Assembly (NCBI GenBank): GCA_016708825.1
Contig: JADJEZ010000007.1
Span: forward strand, 62,001-126,000
Reading direction: 5' to 3'
Source: Betaproteobacteria bacterium
GTDB lineage: Bacteria; Pseudomonadota; Gammaproteobacteria; Burkholderiales; Usitatibacteraceae
DNA: 64,000 nucleotides
The number at the start of each line of letters is the position of its first letter. The first letter of the stretch is position 1. Of this stretch, positions 44,730-57,290 are shown one piece after another. The position numbers and the translations under genes are program-made. Under the pieces are notes generated by a model, which saw only the letters and a program-made list of their open reading frames with translations, was not told where the DNA came from and made no database searches.

Positions 44730-46054
44730 CCGCGCTGTCCGAGCGTGTCGGCGATCGCCGTTCCCGCACCCACGAGCACCGCGAAGGCTTCGTCGTCCGT
44801 CGCGTAGGTCGGCATGAAGTAGACGGTGTTGCCGATGGGGCGGAGAAGCGCGTGGTGGCGCATCGCCAGCTCGAACGCCTGCTGCGCGAACGCGGGGCTG
44901 TCGGTGGCCACCTCGAAAGCCCAGATCATTCCCAGGCGCCGCCATTCGTGCACGGCCGGGTGGATGGCGAGAGGAGCGGCGATTGCGTCGAAGCGCTTCG
45001 CCTTCTCGCGGTTGGCTTCGAGCACGCGCCCTTCCTCGAAGAGATCCAGCACCGCGCACGCCGCGCGGCAGGCGAGCGCGTTGCCGGTGTAGGAGTGGGA
45101 ATGCAGGAAGGCCCGCGCGGTGGCGTCGTCGTAGAACGCCGCGTACACCTCGTCGGTGGCGAGCACGCAGGACAGAGGCAGGTAGCCGCCGGTGATGCCC
45201 TTGGAGAGGCAGAAAAGGTCGGGGGCGATGCCCGCCTGCTCGCACCCGAACATCGTCCCCGTCCTCCCGAAGCCCGTCGCGATTTCGTCGGCGATGAGAA
45301 GCACGTCGTGGGCCGTGGCCAGCTCGCGCACGCGGCGCAGGTAAAGCGGGTGGTACATGCGCATGCCGCTCGCGCCCTGCACCATGGGCTCGACGATGAT
45401 CGCGGCGATCTCGTGGGACTTCTCCTCCAGGAGTTTCGCGAGCGCCCCGGCGGCCTCGACGGCGCAGGGCTCGCACTGGAATTCCTTGTTGCCGGCGTGG
45501 CGCGACGGGAATGGCGTGACGATATTGCGACGCAGGAGCGCGGCGTAGGCGACGCGGAACAGGGGCACGTCGGTGACGGAGAGCGCGCCGATCGTCTCGC
45601 CGTGATAGCTGCCCTCGAGGTGCACGACGCGGTTCTTCGCGGGCCGGCCGCGGTTGGCCCAAAAGTGGCAGGCCATCTTGAGCGCGATCTCGGTCGCCGA
45701 AGCGCCGTCGGAGGCGTAGAACGCGTGGCCGAGCCCCGGGGGTGCGAGCTTCGCAAGCCGCTCCGAAAGCTCCACCACCGGCTCGTGCGTGAACCCGGCG
45801 AGCATCGCGTGTTCGAGCTTGCCCAACTGGTCGGCGATCGCCGCGTTGATTGCCGGGTGCGAGTGCCCGAAGAGGTTCACCCACCAGGAACTCACGCCGT
45901 CCACGAAGCGGTGGCCCTCGAAGTCCTCCAGCCATGCACCGTTTCCGCGCGCCACCGGCACCGGCGGGAAGCGCTCGTGGGCCTTCATCTGCGTGCAGGG
46001 GTGCCAGACCGCGGCGAGGCTGCGGTCGACGAGGTCTCGGTTGGCCCCCGGCAT
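44726..46054 (-). CDS. bioA: Adenosylmethionine-8-amino-7-oxononanoate aminotransferase
   Basis: BioA makes 7,8-diaminopelargonate in biotin synthesis, using S-adenosylmethionine as amino donor. The 442 residues show the class III aminotransferase pattern: AAVWHPCTQMKAHERFPPVP at the N-terminus (typical of BioA), FVDGVSSWWVNLFGHSHPAI, the PLP-phosphate loop SDGASATEIALKM, the Asp of LLIADEIATGFGRTGTMF, and the Schiff-base Lys in CLSKGITGGYLPLS. No other bio gene is adjacent. It is coupled to a small upstream gene (1-nt overlap) and to dacB downstream. Confidence 0.93.
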   Translation of the reverse strand: MPGANRDLVDRSLAAVWHPCTQMKAHERFPPVPVARGNGAWLEDFEGHRFVDGVSSWWVNLFGHSHPAINAAIADQLGKLEHAMLAGFTHEPVVELSERLAKLAPPGLGHAFYASDGASATEIALKMACHFWANRGRPAKNRVVHLEGSYHGETIGALSVTDVPLFRVAYAALLRRNIVTPFPSRHAGNKEFQCEPCAVEAAGALAKLLEEKSHEIAAIIVEPMVQGASGMRMYHPLYLRRVRELATAHDVLLIADEIATGFGRTGTMFGCEQAGIAPDLFCLSKGITGGYLPLSCVLATDEVYAAFYDDATARAFLHSHSYTGNALACRAACAVLDLFEEGRVLEANREKAKRFDAIAAPLAIHPAVHEWRRLGMIWAFEVATDSPAFAQQAFELAMRHHALLRPIGNTVYFMPTYATDDEAFAVLVGAGTAIADTLGQRG

Positions 46055-46374
46055 CAGTCGGGCGAGAGCCGGTTGACCTGGGCGGCGAGCGCGGTCGCGG
46101 CTTCTTCCGCGAGCGGGGTGAGGTTTTCCCGGGTGAACGCGGCCGGACCTTCGTCGTTCAGGTGGCACAGGGCGGTGAAGAGCGTGCGCACCTCTACGCA
46201 TCCGAGCGCGCCCCTTGGGGGGCTGCGCGACGATGGACGGCCCTTCGCGTCGAGCGCCACGAACACGCCCGGGGCGAGGATTCCCTGGGCGCCGTGGGAG
46301 TTCCAGTAGGCGGTGAGCTGGGCGAGGAGGATCGCTTCCAGCTCCTTCTTTTCGGCGGGTCCCAGCAGCACCAT
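46054..46374 (-). CDS. Small hypothetical protein upstream of bioA, 106 aa
   Basis: This 106-residue soluble protein begins LLGPAEKKELEAILLAQLTA and contains VFVALDAKGRP and LAEEAATALAAQVNRLSPD. It is mostly helical with no signal peptide. Its stop overlaps the bioA start by one base (TGATG), so it is translated with bioA. I do not recognise a family. Its position as first gene of the bioA-dacB operon is the only clue. Confidence 0.65.
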   Translation of the reverse strand: MVLLGPAEKKELEAILLAQLTAYWNSHGAQGILAPGVFVALDAKGRPSSRSPPRGALGCVEVRTLFTALCHLNDEGPAAFTRENLTPLAEEAATALAAQVNRLSPD

Positions 46375-46590
46375 GGGCGTCGGTTTCCTTCGGTGGACTC
46401 TGCGAGGGCATTCTAGCGCGCCTCGCCCGCGGCATCCTCCCCGGCGGGCCTTCTGGCAACCGACGCACGGGAGTGCTAGCAACACGCGGCGGATCTTCCG
46501 TGCGAGAAAGGGCGCGCACGCTAATTGCTTCATGTCGGGGTGAACGGTTTTCGAGGTGCCCTTCTTTCGCGACCCGGGAGGAATCGGACC

Positions 46591-47223
46591 ATGCAACTGC
46601 TCGACTGCATCGAGACGCAGCTCATCGCCAACCGCCTGCCGCTGGTGGGCGTGAGTGTCGCCGCCGTGCCCTACGCGAACACGCCCGTCGTCCTCACGCT
46701 GCACTGGCACGGCTTCGTCGAGACGCGGCTCGCCGAGGTGACGGATGCGAACGTCGTCGCCTACCAGCCGGTGCCCAGCTCCGCGCTCCAGGTGAACGAG
46801 CGCTGGGACGGATTCGCCGACCTGGAGAACGCCGTGCTCGAGGTGGCGTGGGAGCTGGGCTCGTGGGATCTCGCGCGCCGCGAGGCGCCGCCCTTCATCC
46901 GCCCGGGGTCGAGCGCGCAGGAATCCGTCGAGTGCATGGGCGCCTTCGGCAACCTCCCCATCGCCATCGAGGGCCAGCCGCCCATCGTGGCCGAGGTGCC
47001 CGACGGCGAGGAGCTGATCGAGGCCGCGGGCCGCGCCGGGTACGTGCACTGGATGTTCCGCCCGGTGCGCGGCGGCGTCTGGGCGGAGGTCGCCGAGGAC
47101 CTGACGCTGGAAGAAGGCGGCTATCGCAACCCGCCGTGCCCGCACCTGTCGGCACCGACGAAACCCGGCAGGTCGCGACGCGTCGTGTACCAGTTCGGCC
47201 GCTGCGACCGCCTCGCCACCTGA
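46591..47223 (+). CDS. Hypothetical protein, 210 aa
   Basis: The ATG at 46591, preceded by GGGAGGAATC, opens 210 residues without signal peptide or membrane helix. The sequence is acidic with many aromatic residues: LTLHWHGFVETRLAEV, RWDGFADLENAVLEVAWELG, FGNLPIAIEGQPPIVAEVPD and YVHWMFRPVRGG. I do not recognise a family. It is transcribed away from the bioA operon and converges on pgl. The 216 nt between its start and the gene at 46374 show no clear operator or hairpin. Confidence 0.65.
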   Translation: MQLLDCIETQLIANRLPLVGVSVAAVPYANTPVVLTLHWHGFVETRLAEVTDANVVAYQPVPSSALQVNERWDGFADLENAVLEVAWELGSWDLARREAPPFIRPGSSAQESVECMGAFGNLPIAIEGQPPIVAEVPDGEELIEAAGRAGYVHWMFRPVRGGVWAEVAEDLTLEEGGYRNPPCPHLSAPTKPGRSRRVVYQFGRCDRLAT

Positions 47224-47261
47224 TCGCCACGCGCCGCGCACGCGGCTTCGAAGGGTCGCCC

Positions 47262-47972
47262 CTAGGGACTCCAGAACACTTCCACGTCACCCAGCGCCAC
47301 CACCGGCGTGGCCAGCGCGTCGCCCGCGGCATGCGCCGCGAGGAGCGCTTCGAGCTTGGGAGGCGACTGCAGCACGAGGATGAGCCGCCTGGCGCGCCGC
47401 AGTTCCGCGAGGGTGAGGGTGAGCCGCTCGACGGCGGGCGTGGCGCGATCCGGCGCGGGAACGGCGGCGACCCGCTCGCGGTTGCCGGGGTCGAGCAGGG
47501 CCGCGAGGCGCGGGCTCCCCGGGAATATCGAGGCGAAATGGCCGTCGTTTCCCATTCCCAGGAGGACGAGGTCGTAGGGCTCGTCGGGAGAGGGAAGTGC
47601 GGCGCGCGCGGCATCGGCGCCGAGCGTGGCGGTGGCCGCGGCGTTCTTCAGCGGCACGAACCGCGCGCGGGCGGGCCCGGGTGCGGCGAGCAGGCAGCGG
47701 CGCAGCATCGCGGCGTTCGAATCGGGCGAGGGTTCATCGACCCAGCGCTCGTCGGCGAGAAAGATGGCGAGCTTTTCCCAGGCAAGGGGCAGCGCGGCCA
47801 CGGTGGGGAGGAACGCCTCCGGCGTGCTCCCGCCCGGAAGGACGAGGCTCGCATTCCCCCGAGCCGCGATCCCTGGGCGTACCGCTGCTTCCACCGCGGC
47901 GGCCACCGCGCGGGCGAGGGCCTGCGCATCGGCAAAGCGCGTCACCCGCGGCGCGGGCCGCGCGCTACTCAT
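47262..47972 (-). CDS. pgl: 6-phosphogluconolactonase
   Basis: This 236-residue member of the glucosamine-6-phosphate isomerase/6-phosphogluconolactonase family has the conserved ASLVLPGGSTPEAFLP, IFLADERWVDEPSPDSNAAM, YDLVLLGMGNDGHFASIFPG and a C-terminal VVALGDVEVFW. It hydrolyses the lactone made by Zwf, the second step of the glk-zwf-pgl-edd-eda route. Its start lies inside the end of zwf (8-nt overlap), and it is the last gene of the operon. Confidence 0.92.
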   Translation of the reverse strand: MSSARPAPRVTRFADAQALARAVAAAVEAAVRPGIAARGNASLVLPGGSTPEAFLPTVAALPLAWEKLAIFLADERWVDEPSPDSNAAMLRRCLLAAPGPARARFVPLKNAAATATLGADAARAALPSPDEPYDLVLLGMGNDGHFASIFPGSPRLAALLDPGNRERVAAVPAPDRATPAVERLTLTLAELRRARRLILVLQSPPKLEALLAAHAAGDALATPVVALGDVEVFWSP

Positions 47973-49455
47973 GCCACGAGTGCCCGTGCCGCTCGGTGAG
48001 CGCGACCGCGGCGGTCGGGCCCCAGCTCCCGGCCGGATAGGGCTTCACCTTCTGCCCGGCGGCCTGCCAGCCGTGGACGATGCCGTCGATCCACTGCCAG
48101 GACGCCTCGACCTCGTCGCGGCGCACGAAAAGCGCCGGGTTGTCGCGCAGCACGTCGAGAAGCATGCGCTCGTAGGCGATGCGCTTGCGCGAGGCGGCGA
48201 ACGCATCGTCCAGCGAGAGATTCAGCGGCACTTCCCCCAGGCGCACCTCGTTCAGCCCCGGCTTCTTGTGCATGAGGGAAAGGGTGATCGTCTCGTTGGG
48301 CTGCAGCTTGATGAGCAGCATGTTGGCCGCGAGGTTCTGCCCGATGCCCGCGAAGATGTTGAAGGGCGCGGGCTTGAACTGGATCACGATCTCGCTCGAG
48401 CGCTCCTGCATGCGCTTGCCGGTGCGAAGATAAAAGGGCACGCCCGCCCAGCGCCAGTTGTCCACCTCGGCGCGCAGCGCCACGAAGGACTCGTTGTCGC
48501 TCGCCGGCCGCGCGCCCGCCTCCTCCAGGTAGCCCGGCACGGGCTTGCCGCCGGAAAAACCCGCCGCGTACTGCCCGCGCACGGTGTGGGTGAGCACGCT
48601 CTCGCGCGTCATCGGGCGAAGCGACCACAGGACCTTCACCTTTTCGTTGCGCACCGCGGAGGGCGTGAATCCCGCCGGCGGCTCCATTGCCACCAGGCAC
48701 AGGAGCTGCAGCACGTGGCTCTGCACCATGTCGCGCAGCGCCCCCACGCCGTCGTAGTAGCCCCAGCGGCCCTCGATGCCCACGGTCTCGGCCACGGTGA
48801 TCTGCACGTAGTCGATGGCGGTCGAGTTCCACAGCGGCTCGAAGATGGCATTGCCGAAGCGCAGCGCGAGGAGGTTCTGCACCGCCTCCTTGCCGAGGTA
48901 GTGGTCGATTCGGAACACCTGGCGCTCGGCGAAGGCCGAGCCCATGGTCTCGTTCACCTGCAATGCCGTGCCCGTGTCGGTGCCGATGGGTTTCTCGACC
49001 ACGATGCGGCTCATGGCATCGGCGAGCCCGCTCCTGCCGAGCTGCGCACTGATCGGCCCGAAGTGCTCCGGCCCGGTGGACAGGTAATAGATGACGCCGC
49101 CCGCCCCGGGCGCGAGGGTGGCGCGCAGCGGCGCGAAGCCGTCTTCCGCGGCGGCGTCCACGGCGACGTAGCGGATACGCTTCGCGAAAGCTTCGAAAGC
49201 CTGCTCGTTGAAGAGGCTCCCGTTGGCCGAGGCGCGGATCGCATCGTGCACGCGCGCGATGAACTCGGCGTCGGGAATGGGCTTGGTCGCCGCGCCCACG
49301 AGCTGGAACGGCTCGGGCAGCAGGCCGTCGCAGTGCAGCGCGTAGAGGGAGGGCCAGAGCATGCGCCGCGCGAGGTCGCCGGTCGCCCCGAAAAGGACGA
49401 GCGCGCGGCAGGGGGCGGGTACCTCTCCCGCGGCGGAGGAATAGGAAGGGCTCAT
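47965..49455 (-). CDS. zwf: Glucose-6-phosphate 1-dehydrogenase
   Basis: The 496 residues include the NADP-binding fingerprint VLFGATGDLARRMLWPSLYA, the catalytic RIDHYLGKEAVQNLLALRFG, VEKPIGTD with the substrate-binding Lys, and the C-terminal domain FYLRTGKRMQERSSEIVIQF. Length and motifs are standard. It oxidises glucose-6-phosphate at the head of the Entner-Doudoroff and pentose-phosphate routes. The ATG at 49455 overlaps the eda stop by 4 nt, and the pgl start overlaps its end. Confidence 0.95.
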   Translation of the reverse strand: MSPSYSSAAGEVPAPCRALVLFGATGDLARRMLWPSLYALHCDGLLPEPFQLVGAATKPIPDAEFIARVHDAIRASANGSLFNEQAFEAFAKRIRYVAVDAAAEDGFAPLRATLAPGAGGVIYYLSTGPEHFGPISAQLGRSGLADAMSRIVVEKPIGTDTGTALQVNETMGSAFAERQVFRIDHYLGKEAVQNLLALRFGNAIFEPLWNSTAIDYVQITVAETVGIEGRWGYYDGVGALRDMVQSHVLQLLCLVAMEPPAGFTPSAVRNEKVKVLWSLRPMTRESVLTHTVRGQYAAGFSGGKPVPGYLEEAGARPASDNESFVALRAEVDNWRWAGVPFYLRTGKRMQERSSEIVIQFKPAPFNIFAGIGQNLAANMLLIKLQPNETITLSLMHKKPGLNEVRLGEVPLNLSLDDAFAASRKRIAYERMLLDVLRDNPALFVRRDEVEASWQWIDGIVHGWQAAGQKVKPYPAGSWGPTAAVALTERHGHSWHE

Positions 49456-50080
49456 GGGTTCGGTCTCAGCTTCGCAGTGGCCGAGGCGAGTTGGCGGATC
49501 GCGTCCCAGTCGCCGGCCGCGACCCGCGCGGCGGGCGCGAGCCAGGAGCCTCCGACGCAGGCGACGTTGGAAAGGGCGAGGAACGCGGGTGCGCTCGCCG
49601 CATCGATGCCGCCCGTGGGACAGAAGACGACGCCGGGAAACGGGCCCGCGAGGGATTTGAGCATCGCGATGCCGCCGGCGGGCACCGCGGGGAAGAGCTT
49701 CATGCGCGTGTAGCCGGCGTCGAGCGCGCGCATCACGTCGGAGGGCGTCATCGTGCCGGGCAGGAGAGGCAGGCCGGAGCGTTTCGCGTGGGCGAGCAGT
49801 TCCGGCGTCGTGCCCGGGCTCACGCCGAAGACGGCGCCGGCGGCGAGCACCTCGTCGATCTGCGCCGGCGTGGTGAGGGTGCCCACGCCCACGATCGCGT
49901 CGGGTACGGCGGCGCGGATCGCGCGCACGCTTTCCACGGCCGCGGCGGTGCGCAGCGTGATCTCGAGCACGCGCACGCCGCCTGCGACCAGCGCACGGGC
50001 AAGCGGCACCGCGTCCTCGACGCGGTCGATCACGATCACCGGCATGACGGGAGATGCGGCGAGCACCTCGTCGATGGCGA

Positions 50081-50084
<4 letters not shown>
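49452..50084 (-). CDS. eda: 2-dehydro-3-deoxy-phosphogluconate (KDPG) aldolase
   Basis: This 210-residue class I aldolase has the catalytic Glu in VRVLEITLRTAAA and the Schiff-base Lys in YTRMKLFPAVPAGG. FCPTGGIDAASAPAFLAL is the phosphate-binding loop. It cleaves KDPG to pyruvate and glyceraldehyde-3-phosphate. It overlaps edd (4 nt) and zwf (4 nt) on either side, so the three are translated in a chain. Confidence 0.94.
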
Positions 50085-51945
<1,861 letters not shown>

Positions 51946-51994
51946 GTGCGTTTCTCCTTGAATGCCGCCGGGCTGGCCGGCCCGGGTGCCGCTG

Positions 51995-53023
51995 CTAGCG
52001 CCGCTCGAGGGCCGCCACGGCGCCGTCGAGAGCCGCCATGGTATCGGTGATGAGCGCCGTGGGAATGGCCTCGAGGTAGGGCTTGAACCTGCCCTTCGCC
52101 TCGAAGCGTTCGCGAAAGCCGGAGGCGAAGAAGCGATCGCCCAGGCGCGGGACGATGCCGCCGCCGATGAAGACGCCGGCGCGCGCGCCGAAAGTGAGCG
52201 CGACGCTGCCGGCGAAGCTGCCGAGCATCGCGCAGAAGACCTCGAGGGTGCGCCCGCACGCCGCGTCGCCGCCCGCGAGCCCGCGCGCCACGATGTCCTC
52301 GGTGGCGAGCTCCGGACCGGGACTGCCGAGTTCCTCGGAGACGACCTGGTGCAGGAGCGGCAGCCCGATGCCCGAGAGCAGGCGCTCGGCGGACACGTGG
52401 TCGCACTGCGCGCGAGCGCGTGCGAGGAGCGCGCTTTCGAAATCGTTTCCCGGTGCGAGGGTCGAGTGACCGCCCTCGCTCGGTACCGGCGTCCAGCCTG
52501 CGCTCGTCGGAACCACGGCCGCCACGCCCAGCCCGGTGCCGGGGCCGATCACGGCGAGTGCGGCGTCCCTGCCCGGCGCGGCGGCGCCCGGCCAGGGGCG
52601 ATACTGCGCGGGCTCGAGACGCGGCAGCGAAAGGGCCAGCGCCTCGAAGTCGTTGAGCACCACGAGTTTCGCGAGCCCCAGGTCGCGCTGGAGCGCGGCC
52701 CGCGAAAAGCTCCACTGGCTGTTGGTGAGTTCGACGCGGTCGCCCTTTACCGCGGTGGCGACCGCTATCGCGGCCTGCCCGGGCGCACGGTAGGCCTCGC
52801 CGAGGTCCTTCTTCACGCTCTCGAGATAGGCGCGTGCGGCCTCCAGCGGCGAGGCGTACTGCGCGACGGCGAGCTTGCGGATGCGTTCGGCGCGCCCCTG
52901 CGGCTGCGCCACCCAGGCGAAGCGCGCGTTGGTGCCTCCCACGTCGGCCACCAGCCAGGGATGGCCGCTGGCCTCGCGAATGCCGCTTGCATCGGCATTC
53001 TTGCGCGGTGTTTCGGTCGGCAT
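51995..53023 (-). CDS. glk: Glucokinase
   Basis: This 342-residue glucokinase of the bacterial Glk group has WLVADVGGTNARFAWV (phosphate loop), LVVLNDFEALALSLPRL with the catalytic Asp, AVIGPGTGLGVAAVV, PSEGGHSTLAP and a C-terminal GVFIGGGIVPRLGDRFF. It phosphorylates glucose for the downstream Entner-Doudoroff enzymes. It is the first gene of the operon glk-edd-eda-zwf-pgl, so transcription starts in the 86 nt before 53023. No HexR-type operator was noticed there. Confidence 0.93.
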   Translation of the reverse strand: MPTETPRKNADASGIREASGHPWLVADVGGTNARFAWVAQPQGRAERIRKLAVAQYASPLEAARAYLESVKKDLGEAYRAPGQAAIAVATAVKGDRVELTNSQWSFSRAALQRDLGLAKLVVLNDFEALALSLPRLEPAQYRPWPGAAAPGRDAALAVIGPGTGLGVAAVVPTSAGWTPVPSEGGHSTLAPGNDFESALLARARAQCDHVSAERLLSGIGLPLLHQVVSEELGSPGPELATEDIVARGLAGGDAACGRTLEVFCAMLGSFAGSVALTFGARAGVFIGGGIVPRLGDRFFASGFRERFEAKGRFKPYLEAIPTALITDTMAALDGAVAALERR

Positions 53024-53109
53024 GGTCGGATTCGGGCGCCCCGTTGCGATGGGCCAATACTACAGGGCGCCCGCGGCGCCCGATCCGGGGTGGCGCCGTG
53101 CCGCAGGCG

Positions 53110-53664
53110 CTAGAGCGGCTTCTTCAGCGTCATCGCGCCGCGGATCTGGCCCGCGGAGTAACCCACGGCCTTGTCCTGCGGATACAGCGCGGCCAGCTTC
53201 TCGCGCACGGCGGGCGTGAGGCTCGCGCTCGCTCCATGGCAATTCAGGCACAGGTCCACGGTGGGCAGGGCCTTCATGTAGCGGTAGGCCTTCTTCTCCC
53301 CGTCGGCCACCACCTCGCCCTTTTCCAGCGACTTGGGGTTCTCGCCGGCGGCGGCCCTGCGGTCGAAGTCCTCGAGCACCGCGCGCTCCCAGGCGTCGGG
53401 GACGGCCTTCGGATTGCGATTGTTGAGGCTCACGCGGCGGATGGCCCAGCCGGATTCCGCCGAGGCGGCCTTGGCGAGTTCCGGAGCCTTGTCGCGGCAG
53501 ACGGAAATGGCGCCTTCGGGGCCGCCCTTGTCCATTTCGACGGAGAGGACGGAAAGTAGCTTGCCGGGAACGCTGCTCGCGACCTTGCGGGCTTCGGGGA
53601 GGAGGTCGGTCGCGAGGGCGGGAAGGGCGGCGAGGAGGCTTGCGGCGAGGAGGGCTGTACGCAT
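53110..53664 (-). CDS. DUF3365 (Tll0287-like) periplasmic haem protein
   Basis: This 184-residue exported protein (signal peptide MRTALLAASLLAALPALA-T) has one haem-attachment motif CLNCH near residue 140. Around it are KALPTVDLCLNCHGASASL and the C-terminal YSAGQIRGAMTLKKPL, typical of DUF3365. In the cyanobacterial family member the domain is a redox or gas-binding c-type haem sensor, and here the function is unknown. It lies between glk (same strand) and the divergent groES promoter. Confidence 0.82.
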   Translation of the reverse strand: MRTALLAASLLAALPALATDLLPEARKVASSVPGKLLSVLSVEMDKGGPEGAISVCRDKAPELAKAASAESGWAIRRVSLNNRNPKAVPDAWERAVLEDFDRRAAAGENPKSLEKGEVVADGEKKAYRYMKALPTVDLCLNCHGASASLTPAVREKLAALYPQDKAVGYSAGQIRGAMTLKKPL

Positions 53665-53822
53665 GGTGTCTTCCGGGTGTGGGTGGTAGGGATCGCCCCC
53701 GGGCGCGAATCGGCGGCAACCTTATCTAGCCCCTGCCCCGGATGGGGAGGCAATTCCCCCTTGGAGCGACCCCGCAGGGGTGTTGTGAGCGCACACTCCC
53801 GGAATTCTGGCCATGGGCCCCC

Positions 53823-53851
53823 TTGAACTTGGCGGGTCTCGCCACTATTAT
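53823..53851 (+). promoter_or_regulatory. Sigma-70-type promoter of groESL
   Basis: TTGAAC at 53823-53828 and TATTAT at 53846-53851 are separated by 17 nt. The -10 box touches the CIRCE element that follows, so HrcA bound there would block initiation. The CTTGAA also partly matches a sigma-32 -35 box. Confidence 0.7.
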
Positions 53852-53877
53852 TAGCACTCGCTGCGGGTGAGTGCCAA
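53851..53877 (+). promoter_or_regulatory. CIRCE operator (HrcA-binding site)
   Basis: TTAGCACTC-N9-GAGTGCCAA matches the CIRCE consensus TTAGCACTC-N9-GAGTGCTAA at all but one position. It is 77 nt upstream of groES and predicts repression of groESL by HrcA and release on heat shock. hrcA itself is not in the window. Confidence 0.93.
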
Positions 53878-53954
53878 ACCCCGCCTTATATGCGTCAGGG
53901 CCCCCATCCCTGAAGGCCAGTGCCATCCGAACAGACCAACCGAGGAGTGGAGAA

Positions 53955-54248
53955 ATGAAACTGCGTCCCCTGCATGACCGCGTCATCGTCAAGCGCCTGG
54001 AAGAAGAGCGGAAGACCGCCTCCGGCATCGTCATCCCCGACACCGTCGCCGAGAAGCCCGACCAGGGCGAAGTGCTCGCCATCGGGCCCGGCAAGAAGAA
54101 CGAGGAAGGCAAGCTCTTCCCCGTCGACGTGAAGGTCGGCGACAAGATTCTCTTCGGCAAGTACTCGGGCACCACCGTCAAGGTCGACGGCGAGGAGCTG
54201 CTCGTGATGCGCGAGGAAGACATCATGGCCGTCGTGGCCAGCAAATAG
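53955..54248 (+). CDS. groES: Co-chaperonin GroES
   Basis: The 97 residues begin MKLRPLHDRVIVKRLEEERK. The mobile loop ERKTASGIVIPDTVAEKP contacts GroEL, and the C-terminus reads EELLVMREEDIMAVV. GAGGAGTGGAGAA before the ATG is a strong ribosome-binding site. It is co-transcribed with groEL 31 nt downstream from the CIRCE-controlled promoter. GroES forms the heptameric lid of the folding chamber. Confidence 0.97.
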   Translation: MKLRPLHDRVIVKRLEEERKTASGIVIPDTVAEKPDQGEVLAIGPGKKNEEGKLFPVDVKVGDKILFGKYSGTTVKVDGEELLVMREEDIMAVVASK

Positions 54249-54279
54249 TCACCCCCAACACATTCGTAGAGGAACCTCC

Positions 54280-55935
<1,656 letters not shown>

Positions 55936-55961
55936 TCGTCCGGTCCCAACCGGCAGTGAAG

Positions 55962-55987
55962 AAAAGCCCCGCCTCGGCGGGGCTTTT
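55962..55987 (+). terminator. Rho-independent terminator after groEL
   Basis: AAAAGCCCCGCC and GGCGGGGCTTTT form a perfect 12-bp arm pair with a tight loop, with A and T tracts at the two ends. Confidence 0.9.
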
Positions 55988-56005
55988 CATTGCCGGTGAG
56001 CGAAA

Positions 56006-57241
56006 ATGGCGACCACCGATGCCTATCACTCCCCCACCAGCACGAACGCATCCATGACACCGTCGTCCGACGCGGAACTTCTCGCCGCATGCCGGGAGCG
56101 CGCCCTGCGCCTGCTGCGCGAAAATCTCTCGACCGAAGGCATCCTCGCGGCCTCGCCGGGGGAGAAGGCCGCGTCGCGCAATTACCTTTCCGTCTTCGGC
56201 CGCGATGCGGGCGTCTGCGCCCTCGGCATGGCGGGTAGCGGCGACGACGTGCTGCGCGCCGGCGCGCAGGCGGGGCTCGTCTCGCTCGCGGCGCACCAGG
56301 CGCCCAACGGCCAGATCCCGAAGTTCGTCCACTGCGAGCTGAAGGAGCCGGACTTCTGGTATCTGGGCTGCATCGACGCCACGCTCTGGTGGCTGATCGC
56401 CATCGACGCGCTCGACCGCCAGGAAGGCGGCACGCGCCTTGCGAAGCGCTTCGACACGCAGATCGCGCTCGCCACGCGCTGGCTCCTCGCCCAGGAGCAC
56501 CAGCACTTCTTCCTCCTGCAGCAGAACGAGGCGAGCGACTGGGCCGACATCATGCCGCGCTCGGGGTTCGTCCTCTACACGAACGCGCTCTGGTACCTGG
56601 TGAAGCGCCGCTACGGCCTGCCGCGCGCGGACGACACGCGCGAACACGCGCGCCTGCTCTTCCGCCCCTTCGAGGCGACGGGAAAGCCCCATCGCCGCGC
56701 CCGCCTCCTCGCCGAGCACGCGCGGGCGCACGCGCGCGACCGGGGCCTGTATCTCTCCTTCGTGAACTTCACCGCCTTCGGCGACGAGGGTGACGTGTTC
56801 GGCAACATCCTCGCGGTGCTCTGCGGCCTCGCCGTCGATGACGAGGCGCGCGGCGTGATGCGGGCGCTGCTTGCCGCGGGCGTGGACGATCCCTACCCGG
56901 TGCGCGTCACGATCGAGCCCATCGAGCAGGAGAACCCGCTGTGGCGCCCCTACATGGAGCGCCACAGCCAGAACTTCGCGTGGCAGTACCACAACGGCGG
57001 CATCTGGCCCTTCGTGGGCGGGCTGTGGGTGGAGGCGCTGCGCAAGGTCGGCGAGCAGCAGGCGGCCGCGCAGGCACTGAACCGCCTTGCGCAGGCGAAC
57101 GCGCTGGGCGACTGGGCGTTCTGCGAATGGCTGCACGGCAGGACCGCCGCACTCGAAGGCATGCGCGGGCAATCGTGGAACGCGGCCACTTTCCTCATTG
57201 CGAGCGCCGCGGAACCTTTCGACTGGGACGGGCATCCATAG
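56006..57241 (+). CDS. GH100/amylo-alpha-1,6-glucosidase-like glycoside hydrolase
   Basis: This 411-residue cytoplasmic protein has an (alpha/alpha)6-barrel pattern: YLSVFGRDAGVCALGM with the catalytic Asp, APNGQIPKFVHCE, WYLGCIDATLWWLIAIDAL, NEASDWADIMPRSGFVLYTN and WQYHNGGIWPFVGGLWVEAL. These are shared by neutral/alkaline invertases (GH100) and the C-terminal domain of glycogen-debranching enzymes. The short length, without the extra N-terminal domain of true debranching enzymes, favours a GH100-like role on sucrose or a related sugar. An ATG at 56054 is an alternative start. It begins 19 nt after the groEL terminator. Confidence 0.78.
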   Translation: MATTDAYHSPTSTNASMTPSSDAELLAACRERALRLLRENLSTEGILAASPGEKAASRNYLSVFGRDAGVCALGMAGSGDDVLRAGAQAGLVSLAAHQAPNGQIPKFVHCELKEPDFWYLGCIDATLWWLIAIDALDRQEGGTRLAKRFDTQIALATRWLLAQEHQHFFLLQQNEASDWADIMPRSGFVLYTNALWYLVKRRYGLPRADDTREHARLLFRPFEATGKPHRRARLLAEHARAHARDRGLYLSFVNFTAFGDEGDVFGNILAVLCGLAVDDEARGVMRALLAAGVDDPYPVRVTIEPIEQENPLWRPYMERHSQNFAWQYHNGGIWPFVGGLWVEALRKVGEQQAAAQALNRLAQANALGDWAFCEWLHGRTAALEGMRGQSWNAATFLIASAAEPFDWDGHP

Positions 57242-57290
57242 GGGGGGCACGCAGCACCGCCCGCTTCCGCCCATCCCCGAAAGGAACCCC

